The position numbers and the translations under genes were made by a program. The notes beneath the pieces are model-generated. The model searched no databases and had not been told where the DNA came from. It saw only the letters and a program-made list of their open reading frames with translations. Shown here piece after piece: positions 12,041 to 23,311 of a stretch of 64,000 nucleotides of DNA (the first letter of the stretch is position 1; every line of letters starts with the position of its first letter). Origin of the DNA: Kappaphycus alvarezii (Eukaryota; Rhodophyta; Florideophyceae; Gigartinales; Solieriaceae); assembly GCA_002205965.3 (NCBI GenBank), contig NADL03000590.1, positions 1,803,001 to 1,867,000 of the forward strand, given 5' to 3'.

Positions 12041-12098
12041 TCTCACTCTCGAATGCTCCATACGGTCCTTTGGTTTTCTCAATTGTTTAATTCGGTGG

Positions 12099-12361
12099 AA
12101 TGATTGGAAAATGATGGGTGAATATGATAAAGGGGCTTCGACGTGGCTGTGATCCACAACTGGAAGCAAGCCACGCTGTCACGTCTGCATCTCGGTTGCA
12201 TTTGCATCCGCCGGGCTGTAAGCCACTCGAGATATGGCCACGTTGGCAGCTTACCGTGGCTTAAGGACTTGATGTGCAATCAGAACCCGTCGAACAGTTC
12301 TATATAACCGACAACTTGGAAACCTTTGACACAACTTCTGGTCCCTCAAGTCGTCGCCTGC
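12099..12361 (+). repeat. Right direct repeat of the DIRS-like element
   Basis: Copy of 9109-9371. It starts 60 nt after the recombinase stop codon. Confidence 0.85.
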
Positions 12362-12625
12362 TCTCTCGCCTCCCTCCCTCCACTCATCCTTCATGGCCCA
12401 GTCACAAGCCGTCTTTTGTTCTTGATTAATGATTATTTTAAGTTATGATTTATGGATATTGACGATTCAAGTGTCACGCAAACACAGCAACCGGTGGAAT
12501 TTTTGATTTGGTTCTGGTCAGAGGATCAACACGCATGGTGGTCACGGGCGCATGACTGCACTACTCTCCTTACAACTCTTGCGACGCGAACACACCAAAT
12601 CTAAAGAGTTTACCCAAGCGTACGC

Positions 12626-13060
12626 ATGATGGAACAAATGGAACCGGACAAGAATTTCAGCGTCTGGGGAGACACGCCGATCACCTCATTCAATTCCACC
12701 ATTCCATTACTCCCGGTCGTTATTCTCGGTCCTGGCAACTCACCTGCCCTCTCACTGGAACATCCTCTCCCCTTCGTGTGCCTCCCCAGACCGGCCATTG
12801 CTGGCAGCGTACGTCCACTCAAGACACGTACGGTTGGCACTAAACGGAAGCTCTCACACTACACCCCTTTGGGGTACCATCTCCGGAAGAAGCACCCCGC
12901 GCCCATAGCCGCTGTACAGCTGCATCCGGAGATTCGAGTGATAAAGTATTTTAACCCTGCCCTTACCAGTTCTGTCTCGAGCAAACGTCCAACAAAAAGG
13001 TTCAAATCAATCCCAACTACTGGAGCAAGTAAGCTGCATAAGTTATCCCTGATGTTTTAA
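12626..13060 (+). other. Open frame of unknown function downstream of the DIRS repeat
   Basis: A 144-residue open frame rich in Pro and basic residues with no recognised domain. It may be part of a second DIRS-type unit, since the right repeat could equally be the left end of another copy, or chance. Confidence 0.2.
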
Positions 13061-13219
13061 TGCGTACTCATTTAGTTATCCCTGTTGCAGTTAGCTATTT
13101 GCTTTGATAAAGTGTTATGTGTTTCTAAATTGTTTAATTCACAGGAAGAAGCCCACTGACAGCTTTTAGTATCTCGTCACACTCTGAAATGCCCCAGGCC
13201 ACCGCGAAAAGTGTGTAGT

Positions 13220-13560
13220 TCAAGAGAGCCAGTCGATTACGTCCCTACAGTCACTCATAGGGTACACACCTGTCACTGTGAGACTATTCAACGCCCTAAA
13301 GTCTGTGATGACTCCGGTCCCGGAATCCTTATTTGGCAGGAACACATTGTTCGCTTCCCACGGCGAAGTGGACGGGTTTAACAGCCCCAGGTTCAAACGA
13401 AGGGCCATGGATTACATCTCCACCTGCTCCTCCCGCGGGGACCTCCTCCGCACCAGACAAAACGCTGGTGCTACCCCCTCCTTGAGCTCGATAGTATGTT
13501 TCACCTTAGTGATCTTTGAAAAGCCGTTAAATATTTTCCTGTGCTACCACAGAACGATTT
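13220..13560 (-). pseudogene. Gypsy reverse transcriptase N-terminal fragment
   Basis: Contains RRRSPREE, then LLNPSTSPWEANNVF, then ITDFRALNSLTV and YPMSD. This is the canonical opening of Ty3/gypsy RT (R-R-x-P; G-x-I-x-P-S-x-S-P-W; D-x-R-x-L-N-x-x-T; Y-P-x-P). An internal stop lies just before MALRLN. The catalytic core blocks with the aspartates are missing. Confidence 0.75.
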
Positions 13561-13689
13561 TTTAGGCTCCCCTAATTGAAGGGTCTTCCGAGAACCCCGG
13601 TATACTTATCATTTCTCTCAGGTGGTCATCTACCTCAGCGTCCTCGATACCCCGTTGTACGTCTTCATGCTACTAGGCTGGCTGCTTGC

Positions 13690-14197
13690 CTACGGGTCCC
13701 GTGCAACGTTCCATCGTACAGCAAATAGTGCTGTTTTTTAGCCCAAGATCCAGGACAAATCCATGCTTCCTCCAGAATCTTGATCAAATGAGCAACCACG
13801 ATGGCAATTTCTCCATTACCTTCACTTCTTCCGTAAAACTGCATCCCCAGATGTTGAACTATAACTTCCCATGTTCATCTACGTCCAGCCTTTTATCATC
13901 CGCAGCTTTTGCTCTCGTATAGTCTGTGCCTACCACTCCTCCCTGCTCCACGAACTATGCCTTATCGACCCATATAGATTTCGCCGCTGTGTCTACTGAG
14001 GTCCACAGTTCCCAGTCTCGACCCGTATCACTGAAAGTCCCATCTTCTTCTTCATCGCCGATCATGTAATCTACACATGTGCACATATTCTCAAAGTGGC
14101 ACTGCTTTTTCCGCTTTCTGATTCTTTCGTATTTTTGGATGTTTTCTCTCATACAATCATCTTCCACAAATGATACTTGATTAACGGCCCTTGTCAC
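13690..14197 (-). pseudogene. Gypsy aspartic protease remnant
   Basis: After an acidic linker comes SVDTAAKSIW, equivalent to the D-T/S-G-A-S active site of retropepsins. Further on are a flap-like part, a LPSWLLI segment and FWRKHGFVLDL, which resembles the L-I-G-x-D-F-W...H-x-x-x-L-D-L end of these proteases. Several stops interrupt it, and the active-site Gly is Ala. Confidence 0.5.
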
Positions 14198-14298
14198 TTT
14201 TTCTCCGGGGTCTGGCCAGCCGTTGTTTGCTGAGCCCTGTGATGGGTTTTCGAGGCTAAAGTGCTATCTTTGCACTTACCTTGGCGTGCAATATGCCC

Positions 14299-15211
14299 TC
14301 ATTCTCTGTCCTTGTAACAGATATAATTAGCGTATTTCTCTCCTTCGGTGACCTCCTGCACATATTCACGAGCCATTTTTGCGCCAGTTACACTCCTCTG
14401 TTGTGTAACGACTTCATCAAATGAGCCTGCAATAAGCTGAGCCTGATCCCTTAACTTACCTGGGATTCCTGCTTTCAACAGGTTTACAAGTATTTCCTCT
14501 GCGCTATCGTCCGGCAGAGCCATCGCACCTGAGCGTAACCTTTGAGCGAGCGCGTTCAAGCTCGCGTGCTTCTCGTTCCAACGTATGTCCAAGGAGCGAT
14601 GCTGCAGTGCAGCCTGATGCACCTTATTGTACAGTCACTGTTCTAGTAGCTTCCAGAGTTCCTCAACTGAGGCACCTGAGTTACAGTTCACTACCTCCTC
14701 AAATACTTGTCTTGTGTCCAAGTCAAATTACGAAGGCGCAATAGTCTTCGTTGCGCTGAAGCCGTCACTGTTAAGTCTCCAAAAGCCTGTCCCATGCTCG
14801 CTTTGCACTGAAAAGGGATGCATCTCCAAACCTCTTGCATTTCGCATGTTCGAGTGCGTTCTGATGTATACAGTATTCAATCTGTGCTGGATAGAGTACC
14901 AAGTCATCCGATTCCTTCGAATCTTCCTCTGCCTTTGAGGCGGACTCATTGCTTGCTTTGAACGCAGAGAACTCTCTGTTTAACGTCGACATAGCCTCTG
15001 ACTGCCCTTCTACGACCTCCAGTAACTTCTCCATCATTTGCTCAAGTTTTGCTTCGTGATTGCCCGGCTGGCCTTCATCCACAACTTTCCTGGAACTGCT
15101 ACCTTGTGCCACATAACTACTACTTCCTGACAATTCTTCCTCAGCCTGGGTCGCTTGGCCACTAGCTTGTCCTCTAGTGGTCGGAATATCTTCATCTAGA
15201 ATCAAGGACAA
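14299..15211 (-). pseudogene. Gypsy Gag with coiled coil, capsid and zinc-knuckle remnant
   Basis: The N-terminal 146 residues (15211-14771) have an acidic, Ser-rich start and a long helix (KLEQMMEKLLEVVEGQ). The capsid-like part (14622-14299) has LRSGAMALPDDSAEEILVNL and GIPGKLRDQAQLIAGSFDEVV, typical of the Gag C-terminal capsid lobe. It ends in CYKDRE, with GHIAR after a stop, a degraded C-x2-C-x4-H-x4-C knuckle. Gag is split by frame changes near 14630-14770. Confidence 0.6.
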
Positions 15212-15479
15212 TAGTAGTCCCTTGTCTTTAGTTTCCTCAACACCTTGAGGCTCAGCAACTTCATTGCTATGGGAGAAGAACCGAGTGCCGCCCTATATCA
15301 AATCTACCGTATAATTGCAAAGTACTCCCCTCAGGTTCCAAGGTCCCTTCAAGGTGATGCTCATAAGATCGAGTTCCCGAGTAACGCTGTGGTCGGATAC
15401 GAGTGTCTAAAGAGCCTCTAATTCGTAAAGAAACCCATAAGTTGAGCTTCCAGATGCTATATACTGAGCCTGACGCAGC

Positions 15480-18400
15480 ACTCTAGCTTCAAAATGAAGC
15501 CAAGCTCGCCATTCTCCGCGACAAGGCAGCCGCTGCCCCTCATGCCACGCCCTCTCCTGATTCCTCTGTATTCTATCAGGGGCATATGTTGTACCTGAGA
15601 ACAGGCACTAGGGGTTTTCGTGACAAGCATACGCGGCGTCCTCTCAAGTGAAGTAAAGGGCTTGAACCGTTGAGTGTCTAGTGCTGTTTCAATTGCGATG
15701 ATACGAACCTCCTGTTAAAGGATTGTCTAATCCCTTTCCACGTCGCCCGAACCGCATCCCGAAAAATCCAATACTATTCAAAGAAAGACGCTAAGAAGAT
15801 TTCTGCCAAACACGACACATTATCCGACCGCTTTACTCAGTTGGATCTACCATCACCAAGTAATGAAGTCCTCATAGAAGAAGTGGAACCTGCATCGGAC
15901 CTTCATAATTTGAGCTGATACTAATGGATCAGACGGCTGGGAAAGAGGATGAGGACGAATAGGTTAAGGAGAAAGAGGTACTAGTATTGTAAGAGGACCT
16001 GAAAATGGAGAAGAAAGAGCCATTACATGGAGTTTGCGTTGACACAGCAGCTGCTAAAACTGTCATCGGTCTTCCTCAAGCAAAAGCGTACTTTGAGTCT
16101 CAGGGTTTTCCGTTTGAACCAAAGCGGAGTGCGGTCATTTATAGCTTCCAATTCGAGATGGAGAAGCAGCTGGGACTTGGAACTCTCGATGGTCGCATAT
16201 CTATCACCGAAGATTTATATCTCCCCCGTGTGACTTTAGGTTGTTGAGATCAACGATCCGTTTCTTTTCGGGCTGAATTTGATGACCCAATACGAGATTC
16301 CCTTTGACACTGGGGCACTAGAAATACACTCGAAAGCTGATGGCTGGAGGGTACCCCTGAAATAGAAAAACGGTCACCTTTATTATGTCTGGAGCTATAA
16401 TGTCCTATTCACATACATAGAGCTGCGTCGGTTGCACAAACATTTCTTACATCCTCAGTCAAAGTGCATGTATAAAATCTTAAAGAGAGCTTATCCGGAA
16501 AAGGTATCTCCATACGTCCTCGAAGGCTTGGAAAGGATAACTGCGAAATACGATACATGCCAGCGCCATGGCTCTGCTACACACAGGTTCCGGTTATCCT
16601 TACCCTCTCGCGACATTTTCTTCAACAGTGAACCTTGTCTCGATCTCATGAATCTCGATAGCTCCGAGGTATTGCATATCGCAGACAGAGACACAAAGTT
16701 TAGCGTCGCTGCACTACTCAATGAAAAAACAAGCTAAGGAGTTTGGGACAAGCTCTGCAGTATCTGGACACAAGTTTACATCGGGTATCTAGATGTCATC
16801 TCCTGGGATAGGGGAGAACAATTTTGGTCCGCAAAGCGGCTTTGGCTCTTTAAACTCGTAGGGGCAGAATTAAAGCTTTCAGAGGTTGAGAGTCATAACT
16901 CTTTCAGTGTCGGCGAGCTATATCACCACTTTCTCCACTAAGTTTACTCTACAATCAGAGACAAAAATCTTAACATGAACAAGAAAGACGTGTTGTCTTG
17001 TGCAGTGAAAGCAGTCAATGATACGGCCGGTCCAAACGGCCTAGTTCCCACACTCTTGTTGTTTGGGGTCCTCCCTCGTATCCCACTGCTCCCTTGTGAA
17101 CTGCCGTAGCAAAAGGAATGCATGAAAGCTCTCTAATTTACTCTTAAGAAAGCATCTCGCCTTGTAGCCCAGTCTCGTCTTAGTAAAGCCACTCGGAGCG
17201 CTCCCCCGTCCGGTCTCTCTACCTACAATGATCTCGTAATTGATGGTTAAGTCTTGTCTACAGGGAGAAAAGTTGAAGCGCGGATCTGGCGAATGGTAAG
17301 CAGTTAGCTGATGAGATAAGCGGGAAACATACACACTTCTCCGTTGAAAAAGTTAAGGTTTATAACGGAGCTTTCGTAGAAAAAGGAGATGAGAATCGAG
17401 TTCTGCCTTTCCATGCTACACGGGGTGAGTCTGATGGAAGAGCTCCGGCTTCCCCGGCACTAGCGGAAGATAATGTTACTCCAGCAGAAACTCCAACTAA
17501 AATTCGAGACGAAATGGACTTACCGCGCGACACAGCAGAAGATTATGAGATTCCAAATCCACTAAATGGTGATTTAATTGTACAAAAGTATCTATAAATA
17601 CCTCCCCCACTTCGAATACTATGAAGGATCAAGAAAATCCGTCAGAGTTCTCACTTTGAGACCACATCACTGAGTTTCTTGGGGATAGTTACCCGCATTG
17701 TTCAAACGAGTATTTTTGAAGCGGCGAAACGAAGGGAGGATGATGGGATCCAGAAACGCGGGGTCTGAGTTACCATGGACAAATCCGGGCTGCCCAAAGA
17801 CGTTAACTTTATCCGCGGCAAGTTTGTACTTTCGTAGAAAAACGCAGGCTCTCCGAACTCCATGGCAAAGGCCAGGTACGTGGCTCAGAAATTCAAGGAT
17901 AAGGAAGGGAGACAGCTAATTCATAACACAGTGCCCTTGAGACAGAGCTCAACGAGACTCGTCGTGTCCGTTGGCGCAACCAAAAAATTTCAAATCCTTT
18001 CCCAGGATATTACCCAGGCCTATCTACAAAGCGTAGAAGCAATTAATAGAGACTTTCATCTCATTTCCAAGCCAGAGAATCGTGCAAGCCTTGGAGTTGA
18101 TAGCAACTCTGCTCAAACTCGTCCTTCCACTCTACGGAGTTGCCAATGCAGGGTAATACTGGGCTAATACGATACGCAAGCATGCGATGGAAGAGGGTCA
18201 TCTAAAGCCGCTGATTGGGGACCCTTCCTTCTATTTCAAGCCAAATGACAAAGACCTCGAAGGTATTACACCCATCTATGTGAAAGATGAAGCTCTTTGC
18301 GGGAACGAGGAAATGCAGAAGGACGCGCAGCTCACTGGGCAAAGATTCGGGAGCAAGCCGCGTGTCTGGGACAAATTCGAGTTCTAAGGCACCAACCTTA

Positions 18401-18640
18401 GTACTATTTGAGATTACTAATTCTCTTTGGACCAATGCTGTTACATTAGGTCGATCAGCTTGCTCCCGGAAGATTTCGCATTCAAACATATCTGTTCGCA
18501 TCGAGCTTCTTTTACATGGATGGGATTAACTAGGCCCGATTTAGCGTTCGCCGTAAATTGGTGTGCACAGGTCACGCATGTCTTATTTAACAAAAATAAG
18601 GTGCGCGACCTTAACCCCTGGATCAAGTTGTAGCGGTTCA
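15480..18640 (+). pseudogene. Ty1/copia Gag-Pol remnant (knuckle, PR, IN, RT)
   Basis: Plus-strand pieces in copia order. A zinc knuckle near 15690 reads CFNCDDTNLLLKDC with the knuckle His replaced by Leu. The protease (16005-16247) has VCVDTAAAKTVIG. The GAG-pre-integrase segment is at 16432 (ELRRLHKHFLHP), followed by the integrase core to about 16950 and the conserved NDTAGPNGLVPTLL region at 17020. Reverse transcriptase runs from about 17800 to 18620 with KARYVAQKF, SQDITQAYLQS, DPSFYFKP and TRPDLAFAVNW. The catalytic YVDD reads YVKD, and frames change many times. The order PR-IN-RT identifies Pseudoviridae-type copia. It is inactive. Confidence 0.8.
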
Positions 18641-19054
18641 GTAGATTTAAGTTACTTTTGGGTTGTTTATTGGGAACGGTAGTTGAATAAAAGATAAAAG
18701 AACTACGGATTGGGGACGCTTTGGACTGTAGGTTGGGAAGCTCCAGTGTTAAACGGTTTTGTCGCCTTTGTTAGTCTGCTTCTAGTCGACGCTAGACCGA
18801 CAAAGAGAATAACTTTTATAGGAAAACTAGCTCTCCATTGAAGGGATAAATCTGCTCTAAAGACACTGTAGGCGCAGGTTTTGTAGAAAACCTGGCCAGT
18901 AGCTACCAAAAATAAACATTCCCTTGCTCTGAATGCCGCTTTTCTTCCTCCTTAATGCCGTAGGATTACCCTTACTATCTCAATTAATGCCTCATTAGCA
19001 TAGTACATTAACTATCCAGCGTGTTCATAAAACAAGGCAACAACTCTTTAAAGC
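18640..19054. other. Unassigned sequence between copia RT and the hAT insertion
   Basis: About 415 bases with no recognised coding content. In copia elements only some 40 residues normally separate the last RT block from RNase H, so this stretch is probably another inserted sequence or strongly decayed pol. Confidence 0.3.
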
Positions 19055-19079
19055 TTGACTACCAGGGCTGTGTCTAATA

Positions 19080-19262
19080 TTATTGCAATACATCGCTTCC
19101 AAATATACAATATGTAACATTTATTTCCGTTCCATAACAATAGCAATATCTATTGCAATACAAATCACGGATGCAATATTTATTGCAATAAGCCTCAAGG
19201 CAGCAATAAGTATTTCAATACGTCACAGGGTAGCAATACTTGTTTCAATGCTAGTTTAGTTT
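19080..19262. repeat. Left subterminal ATTGCAATA repeat cluster of the hAT element
   Basis: ATTGCAATA and close variants recur at irregular 30-40 nt spacing, some in inverted orientation. Multiple short subterminal motifs are typical transposase-binding sites in hAT elements such as Ac. Confidence 0.7.
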
Positions 19263-19622
19263 GAAATACTACTGGTAGTATTTTCACTATGTAAGAGCTG
19301 CGATAAATCTTAAGCACTAGCGTTGCTGTTGAACTCTTGATGAGCCTCGTGAACTTCCATACTTGCTGCGGCCCTATCACAACGCGTTCCATTGATTGCT
19401 TCGCTCACAAGTGGCGCGTCCCAGAACCTTTCATTCACCCTCAGGAATACAATTGCTTCAAATAGCTGAGGGGTCATGGACCGTCGATTTTCAGTTGGCC
19501 CATACTTAAAAATGCTCCGTAAATGTTCAACCTCTTCAACAGACCTCGAAATAAAGTCACAATTAATATACGCGCTCTCCGTCTCAACTACTTCCTCCGC
19601 TTTGATAATCGCTGTGCCATAC

Positions 19623-20920
19623 TTAGGGCGCTTGAGATAGTACTTTCGAAAGGCTCATTTTCAACTGTAGCATTCGTGTCCTTCTGTAAGCACATAACTG
19701 CTCTTTCTCGTTTTCGGATAGATCCAAGTGCAAAACTCTCTGTATTTTTACGACCCAAGTTTCAAATACAGGGTGTAGGACTATATTTGCGTCCGGAGAA
19801 ATATATTCCGTATCAAGCTTGCACTGATAAGGTGAGGAATTAGGAAGATCCCTTTCATCAATTACAGCCTCCACTAAAACTTCGAGATCATCTCGGCATT
19901 CAGCTAACGTATGACCACGGGTTTGCAGTGACTTTGTTACTACATCAATTTCGGCCAACATCTTCTCAAATTTCTGTACCCTGGAAACCAATCTTGCACT
20001 AGTATCATTTGTAAGGTCTCCCTCTGGTGCGTTTCGGACTTCGATCAACTCATCTCGTATCTGAACAAACCTTTTAAGCATATGCAATTTGCCAGACCAA
20101 CGTTTATGATTGTGCATAATGGGCTTAAAGAATGTAAGATTCCGTAGAAGGGCGGCATTATTCAGTTCTCTCGCCTCTTTCATCATTTCGTGCACACTTT
20201 CAATTATTGCCTTGAGGTGTAGCTGTATGTTAATCATTTTGTGCACTTCCAGATTTAGCTTTTGCTGTTACATCCGATATATTTCTTATTAGTAAACGAT
20301 TCTATCTTCATTTTGTACTGCAATTTTTTCCAATAAGATAGGAAACCTTTTCAGAGAACTGCTGACCGAAAAATGAAAAGATTTCATTAAAGAACTGAAC
20401 TTAAGCTTCGGCATTGAAAGTTTCTGTTTCTTCTGTAGAGTTATTCTCATCACACTCTCCGCAACATTTCCCATTGGTGATAAAGCAAGAATTGTTAGCC
20501 TAGGAACGTTATCCATTGCAGATGCAATATTTTAAGTTGTCTGCATAGAGGTGCAGTACGAAGAAATCGCTGCTACGTAATGCTTATTGTCGCGCGACCA
20601 TCCATCTAACAGAAGTGCTCCTTTTTCCTCTTCATTTCTACTGCAATACGCTGCGCCACCATCTCCACGAGCTGAATCAGAACCTCGACCAGTTTCTTCT
20701 TCCCAATCTTTTCATCATATCGCGTGAATTTGCGCAAATATGGATCAGAAACATAGTAAATGGGAAGGCTTTTTGCCACAATAACCTGAATATAACCATA
20801 CATTGCCCTTTCATACTCTGACAGACTCTTGATTTCAAAGTGAGAGCGGATGGTCCCACCTCTCTTTCTCATAGCCTGTTTGGCTTCCTCAGAGAGATGG
20901 ATCAGTATCTAATATTGCGT
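19623..20920 (-). pseudogene. hAT-type transposase, broken
   Basis: Three minus-strand pieces: 20872-20606, 20516-20289 and 20246-19623. The first has a region with YVSDPYLRKF, and between the first and second a DGWSR...HYVA segment (catalytic-Asp region of RNase H-like hAT transposases) can be read. The third has HKRWSGKLHMLKRFVQIRDEL, VTKSLQTRGHTLAECRDDL and HPVFETWVVKIQR, which match the RW-x-S/G, K-x-LQ...T-LAE-R-x-x-FD and FE-x-x-x-VKIQ pattern of a hAT subgroup common in oomycetes and algae. Stops and frame changes separate the pieces, so this copy cannot move itself. A BED zinc finger was not found upstream. Confidence 0.65.
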
Positions 20921-21744
20921 TTTGATGTCCTTTCCCTTGCCTTAGTAACTTTGCAGGTGTTTATACTGGTTATTGAATCCTGTTTTGACCAAAAAATGAC
21001 ACGGTTGGAGAGGTGCACCCCGGTTTCGGACACTGTCACATGAGATATTCTTTTAGGACTTCGTTACCGGTGTCCCTGTTGATAGTTGCTTTTTCTCTTT
21101 CCCAACAAACCCCACAAGCGACACTACAAAATCCTTGCGAGTCGGAAGGGAGATATTGCTGGAAGTGATACTGAGCTACGCGACTGGGAAACGATGGAAA
21201 AGAGAACAAGGGCTTAATTCTGAGGTGGTTTAAGTCACGAACTGTACACAACACTCCTTTTTTATGCAGTGCCTCATATATGAAAATTATACGAAAAACA
21301 GTTATCATCCTCAATGCATCATTCCTTTGGATATGAATTGGAATGAATCATCGAGATTGTGCTCCACGATTCTCTGCAGAAACCTGCGGATCATTTCTTC
21401 TGACAGCATTTGATTGTTTTATGGCAAAGCTGGATGACGGAATTAACGATGATCTTCCGTGCTGTTATCTGCTACTGTACTGCATATCGACGTCTCGTTC
21501 CAAAACAAGTTCGGCAATGATGATCACTTGAGGATATTACAAAACTTGTACTGACTTGATCAAGTCATTTCTAATAAACAATTGGCAACGGCGACGCCAT
21601 TATGACGTCCTTAAGAAATCCAATTGAAGCTACCTTCCTTGATAGAGGCCATTGCTCTATCAACAACATGGACGTACTGTAGTAATCTACTCCGTTTATA
21701 TTGTCGGTGGATCGCTTATTCCTGGTCGTTTTGCAGGCAAGCTC

Positions 21745-21890
21745 GCAATACGTATTGAAATACTTGGAGTATTTCCAATATGTATTGCAATACGTGGAGT
21801 ATTTTCGATACGTATTGCAATACGGCAGCGTGGCTTCAGTATACAGTATTGGTATTGCTTATTGCAGTATACTAAAATACCAATATACTG
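21745..21890. repeat. Right subterminal ATTGCAATA repeat cluster of the hAT element
   Basis: Same motif as at the left end, here often as TATTGCAATACG, plus TATTG/CAATA half sites close to the inverted repeat. Confidence 0.7.
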
Positions 21891-22021
21891 GGACACAGCC
21901 CTGCTGACTACAGTACTAATTTCTAGCAGAAACTAAACTAGAAAGTTCAATAGGAGATAGGATACTGTAGAATACTGAAACTAGAACCCTTAAATGCTCA
22001 ATAAGATCTTTCAGTTGAAGC

Positions 22022-22650
22022 GTGATGCGACACCATTATATGAAGAAAACTCATGAGCGTATTCTTCGTTACGGCCCACTGGATATTGATTCGATGCATC
22101 TTAAGGTGTTCGCAAACTCATCCTTTGGGAGTAACTTCGACCTAAGCAGCCAAATCGGCTTCATCGTAATGCTCTCAGACAGGAACCATACTACCCACAT
22201 TCTGGACTATAGTAGCAAGAAAAGCAAACGAGTCGTCCGTTCCGTTTTAGGAGTGGAAGTTTACGCATTCGCGGATGCATTCGATCTGACTGTGATGTTG
22301 AAGACAGACTTTGAGATCATGGTTAGGTCTTTTCCGCTTGTCATGTTTACCGATTCTTTATAATGTTCCATGTCATCACCAAGGGTTTCTCAACTACCGA
22401 ACGCAGACTGAAGATTGATATTACAACTACTCGAGAAGTATATAATTCTGGAGAGATATCGAATGTTGGGTTTATTCTTTCTTCTGATAATATTGCCGAT
22501 GGTTTAACAAAGCACAAGAGGAATGGTATGCTCCAAACCGTTATGAACACTGGAAAGTGTGCTATCTCTGTTCAGCAGCGGATTGTGCGCACGACCACAA
22601 CGTCCGGAGATATGCCCGCGAGTGTGGATATTGGAAATCCAGATCCCTGA
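22022..22650 (+). pseudogene. Ty1/copia RNase H (continuation of the interrupted copia element)
   Basis: FANSSFGSNFDLSSQIGFIVML corresponds to the D-A-S-F-A-x-N-x-D-x-S-S-Q-L-G-F start of copia RNase H (first Asp is now Asn). DYSSKKSKRVVRSVLGVEVYAF gives the conserved S-K-x-x-R-V-x-R-S-x-L-x-x-E, and MFTDSL the third acidic site. After a frame change at 22363 come the ITKG and NIADGLTK segments that end these proteins. It follows the RT at 18.6 kb in the same orientation, so both are one element split by the hAT insertion. Confidence 0.75.
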
Positions 22651-22654
22651 TCTG

Positions 22655-23311
22655 GATTGGGCGTGTTCAGCGTTTCACTGCTGGACACTGTCGTTTTGCG
22701 GCCGTTTGATTTTTGTATTTACTGTGTAGCTCGGGACGGCGCCGACCTGTGTTCTTTCGTGATGGCAGCCGTCAAGAATTGTGCCTCAAGCGACACGAAC
22801 ATTCCGCTTATTTAACTCGGTCGTCGGGTTTAGCGTCATTCGTTGCGGACCGGTTGTAGATCTGCGAAGCACTCCAGCATTAAATCAATTTCCCTTAGTC
22901 GCGCGTGTACCACAGTACCTAATACTGTACGAATACAACTAAGTGCTTCCTGCACCATGCAGGAGGGCTAGACTACTGTACCGTGCTGTACAGTACATAT
23001 GTACTGCTTTGACCAGACTTTTCAGAGGTCCCGTCCCGGACCGACGGTCCTCAGACTTTTGCCCGGGTCATAGCACGAGTACTGTACGCAGCCGCCGACG
23101 TAAACTTGTCACGGCACGTCACGTCGTAGCAAACGTCCATAAATGCACATCCGCGTCCGAGCACCGACCTCTCCCACGAATATGCAGGATAGCCCGTCCA
23201 GCAAGAATTGAAACTCGAATCAGGCGGACTTACAAACCTTATCCACCCTCAGCCACTCGCGAATTGCAACTTGCACAGGACGGTCTCAACAAGCCTTGTT
23301 CCTAATACGCC
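22655..23311. other. Probable copia 3' flank/LTR region and NOB1 upstream region
   Basis: TGTTCAGCG near 22661 follows a purine-rich GATTGGG and could be the 5' edge of a 3' LTR, but the partner LTR is not in view, so this is unproven. Short TACTGTAC/GTACAGTAC palindromes cluster at 22910-23000 and 23085. The last few hundred bases should hold the NOB1 promoter. No TATA box is evident. Confidence 0.3.

Larger units (their letters stand above)
9109..12361 (+). mobile_element. DIRS-like tyrosine-recombinase retrotransposon, internally deleted
   Basis: The element lies between two direct repeats of about 262 bp (9109-9371 and 12099-12361, constant offset 2990). Between them come, in order, a short Gag-like N-terminus, the second half of a reverse transcriptase with YMDD, an RNase H, the conserved segment that follows RNase H in DIRS elements, and a tyrosine recombinase. 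This domain order (RT-RNase H-YR, no integrase or aspartic protease) is diagnostic of DIRS/Ngaro/PAT elements. Several frame changes and stops make it inactive. Most of Gag and the first half of RT are missing between about 9585 and 9605. Confidence 0.8.
13200..15290 (-). mobile_element. Ty3/gypsy retrotransposon remnant (Gag-PR-RT order)
   Basis: Minus-strand pieces follow each other in the correct order: Gag (15211-14299), an aspartic-protease-like segment (14197-13690) and the start of reverse transcriptase (13560-13220). The element is cut off at its polymerase near 13200 and no LTR was recognised. It lies back to back with the plus-strand copia remnant. Confidence 0.65.
19063..21903 (-). 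mobile_element. hAT DNA transposon inserted in the copia element
   Basis: Both ends carry the same 12-bp terminal inverted repeat, CAGGGCTGTGTC at 19063-19074 and its reverse complement at 21892-21903. The flanking 8 bp are TTGACTAC (19055-19062) and CTGACTAC (21904-21911), seven of eight identical, as expected for a hAT target-site duplication. CAGGG-type ends are usual in hAT elements. The interior carries a broken transposase on the minus strand. The ends also carry subterminal ATTGCAATA motifs. The copia RNase H resumes just after the right end. Confidence 0.85.
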
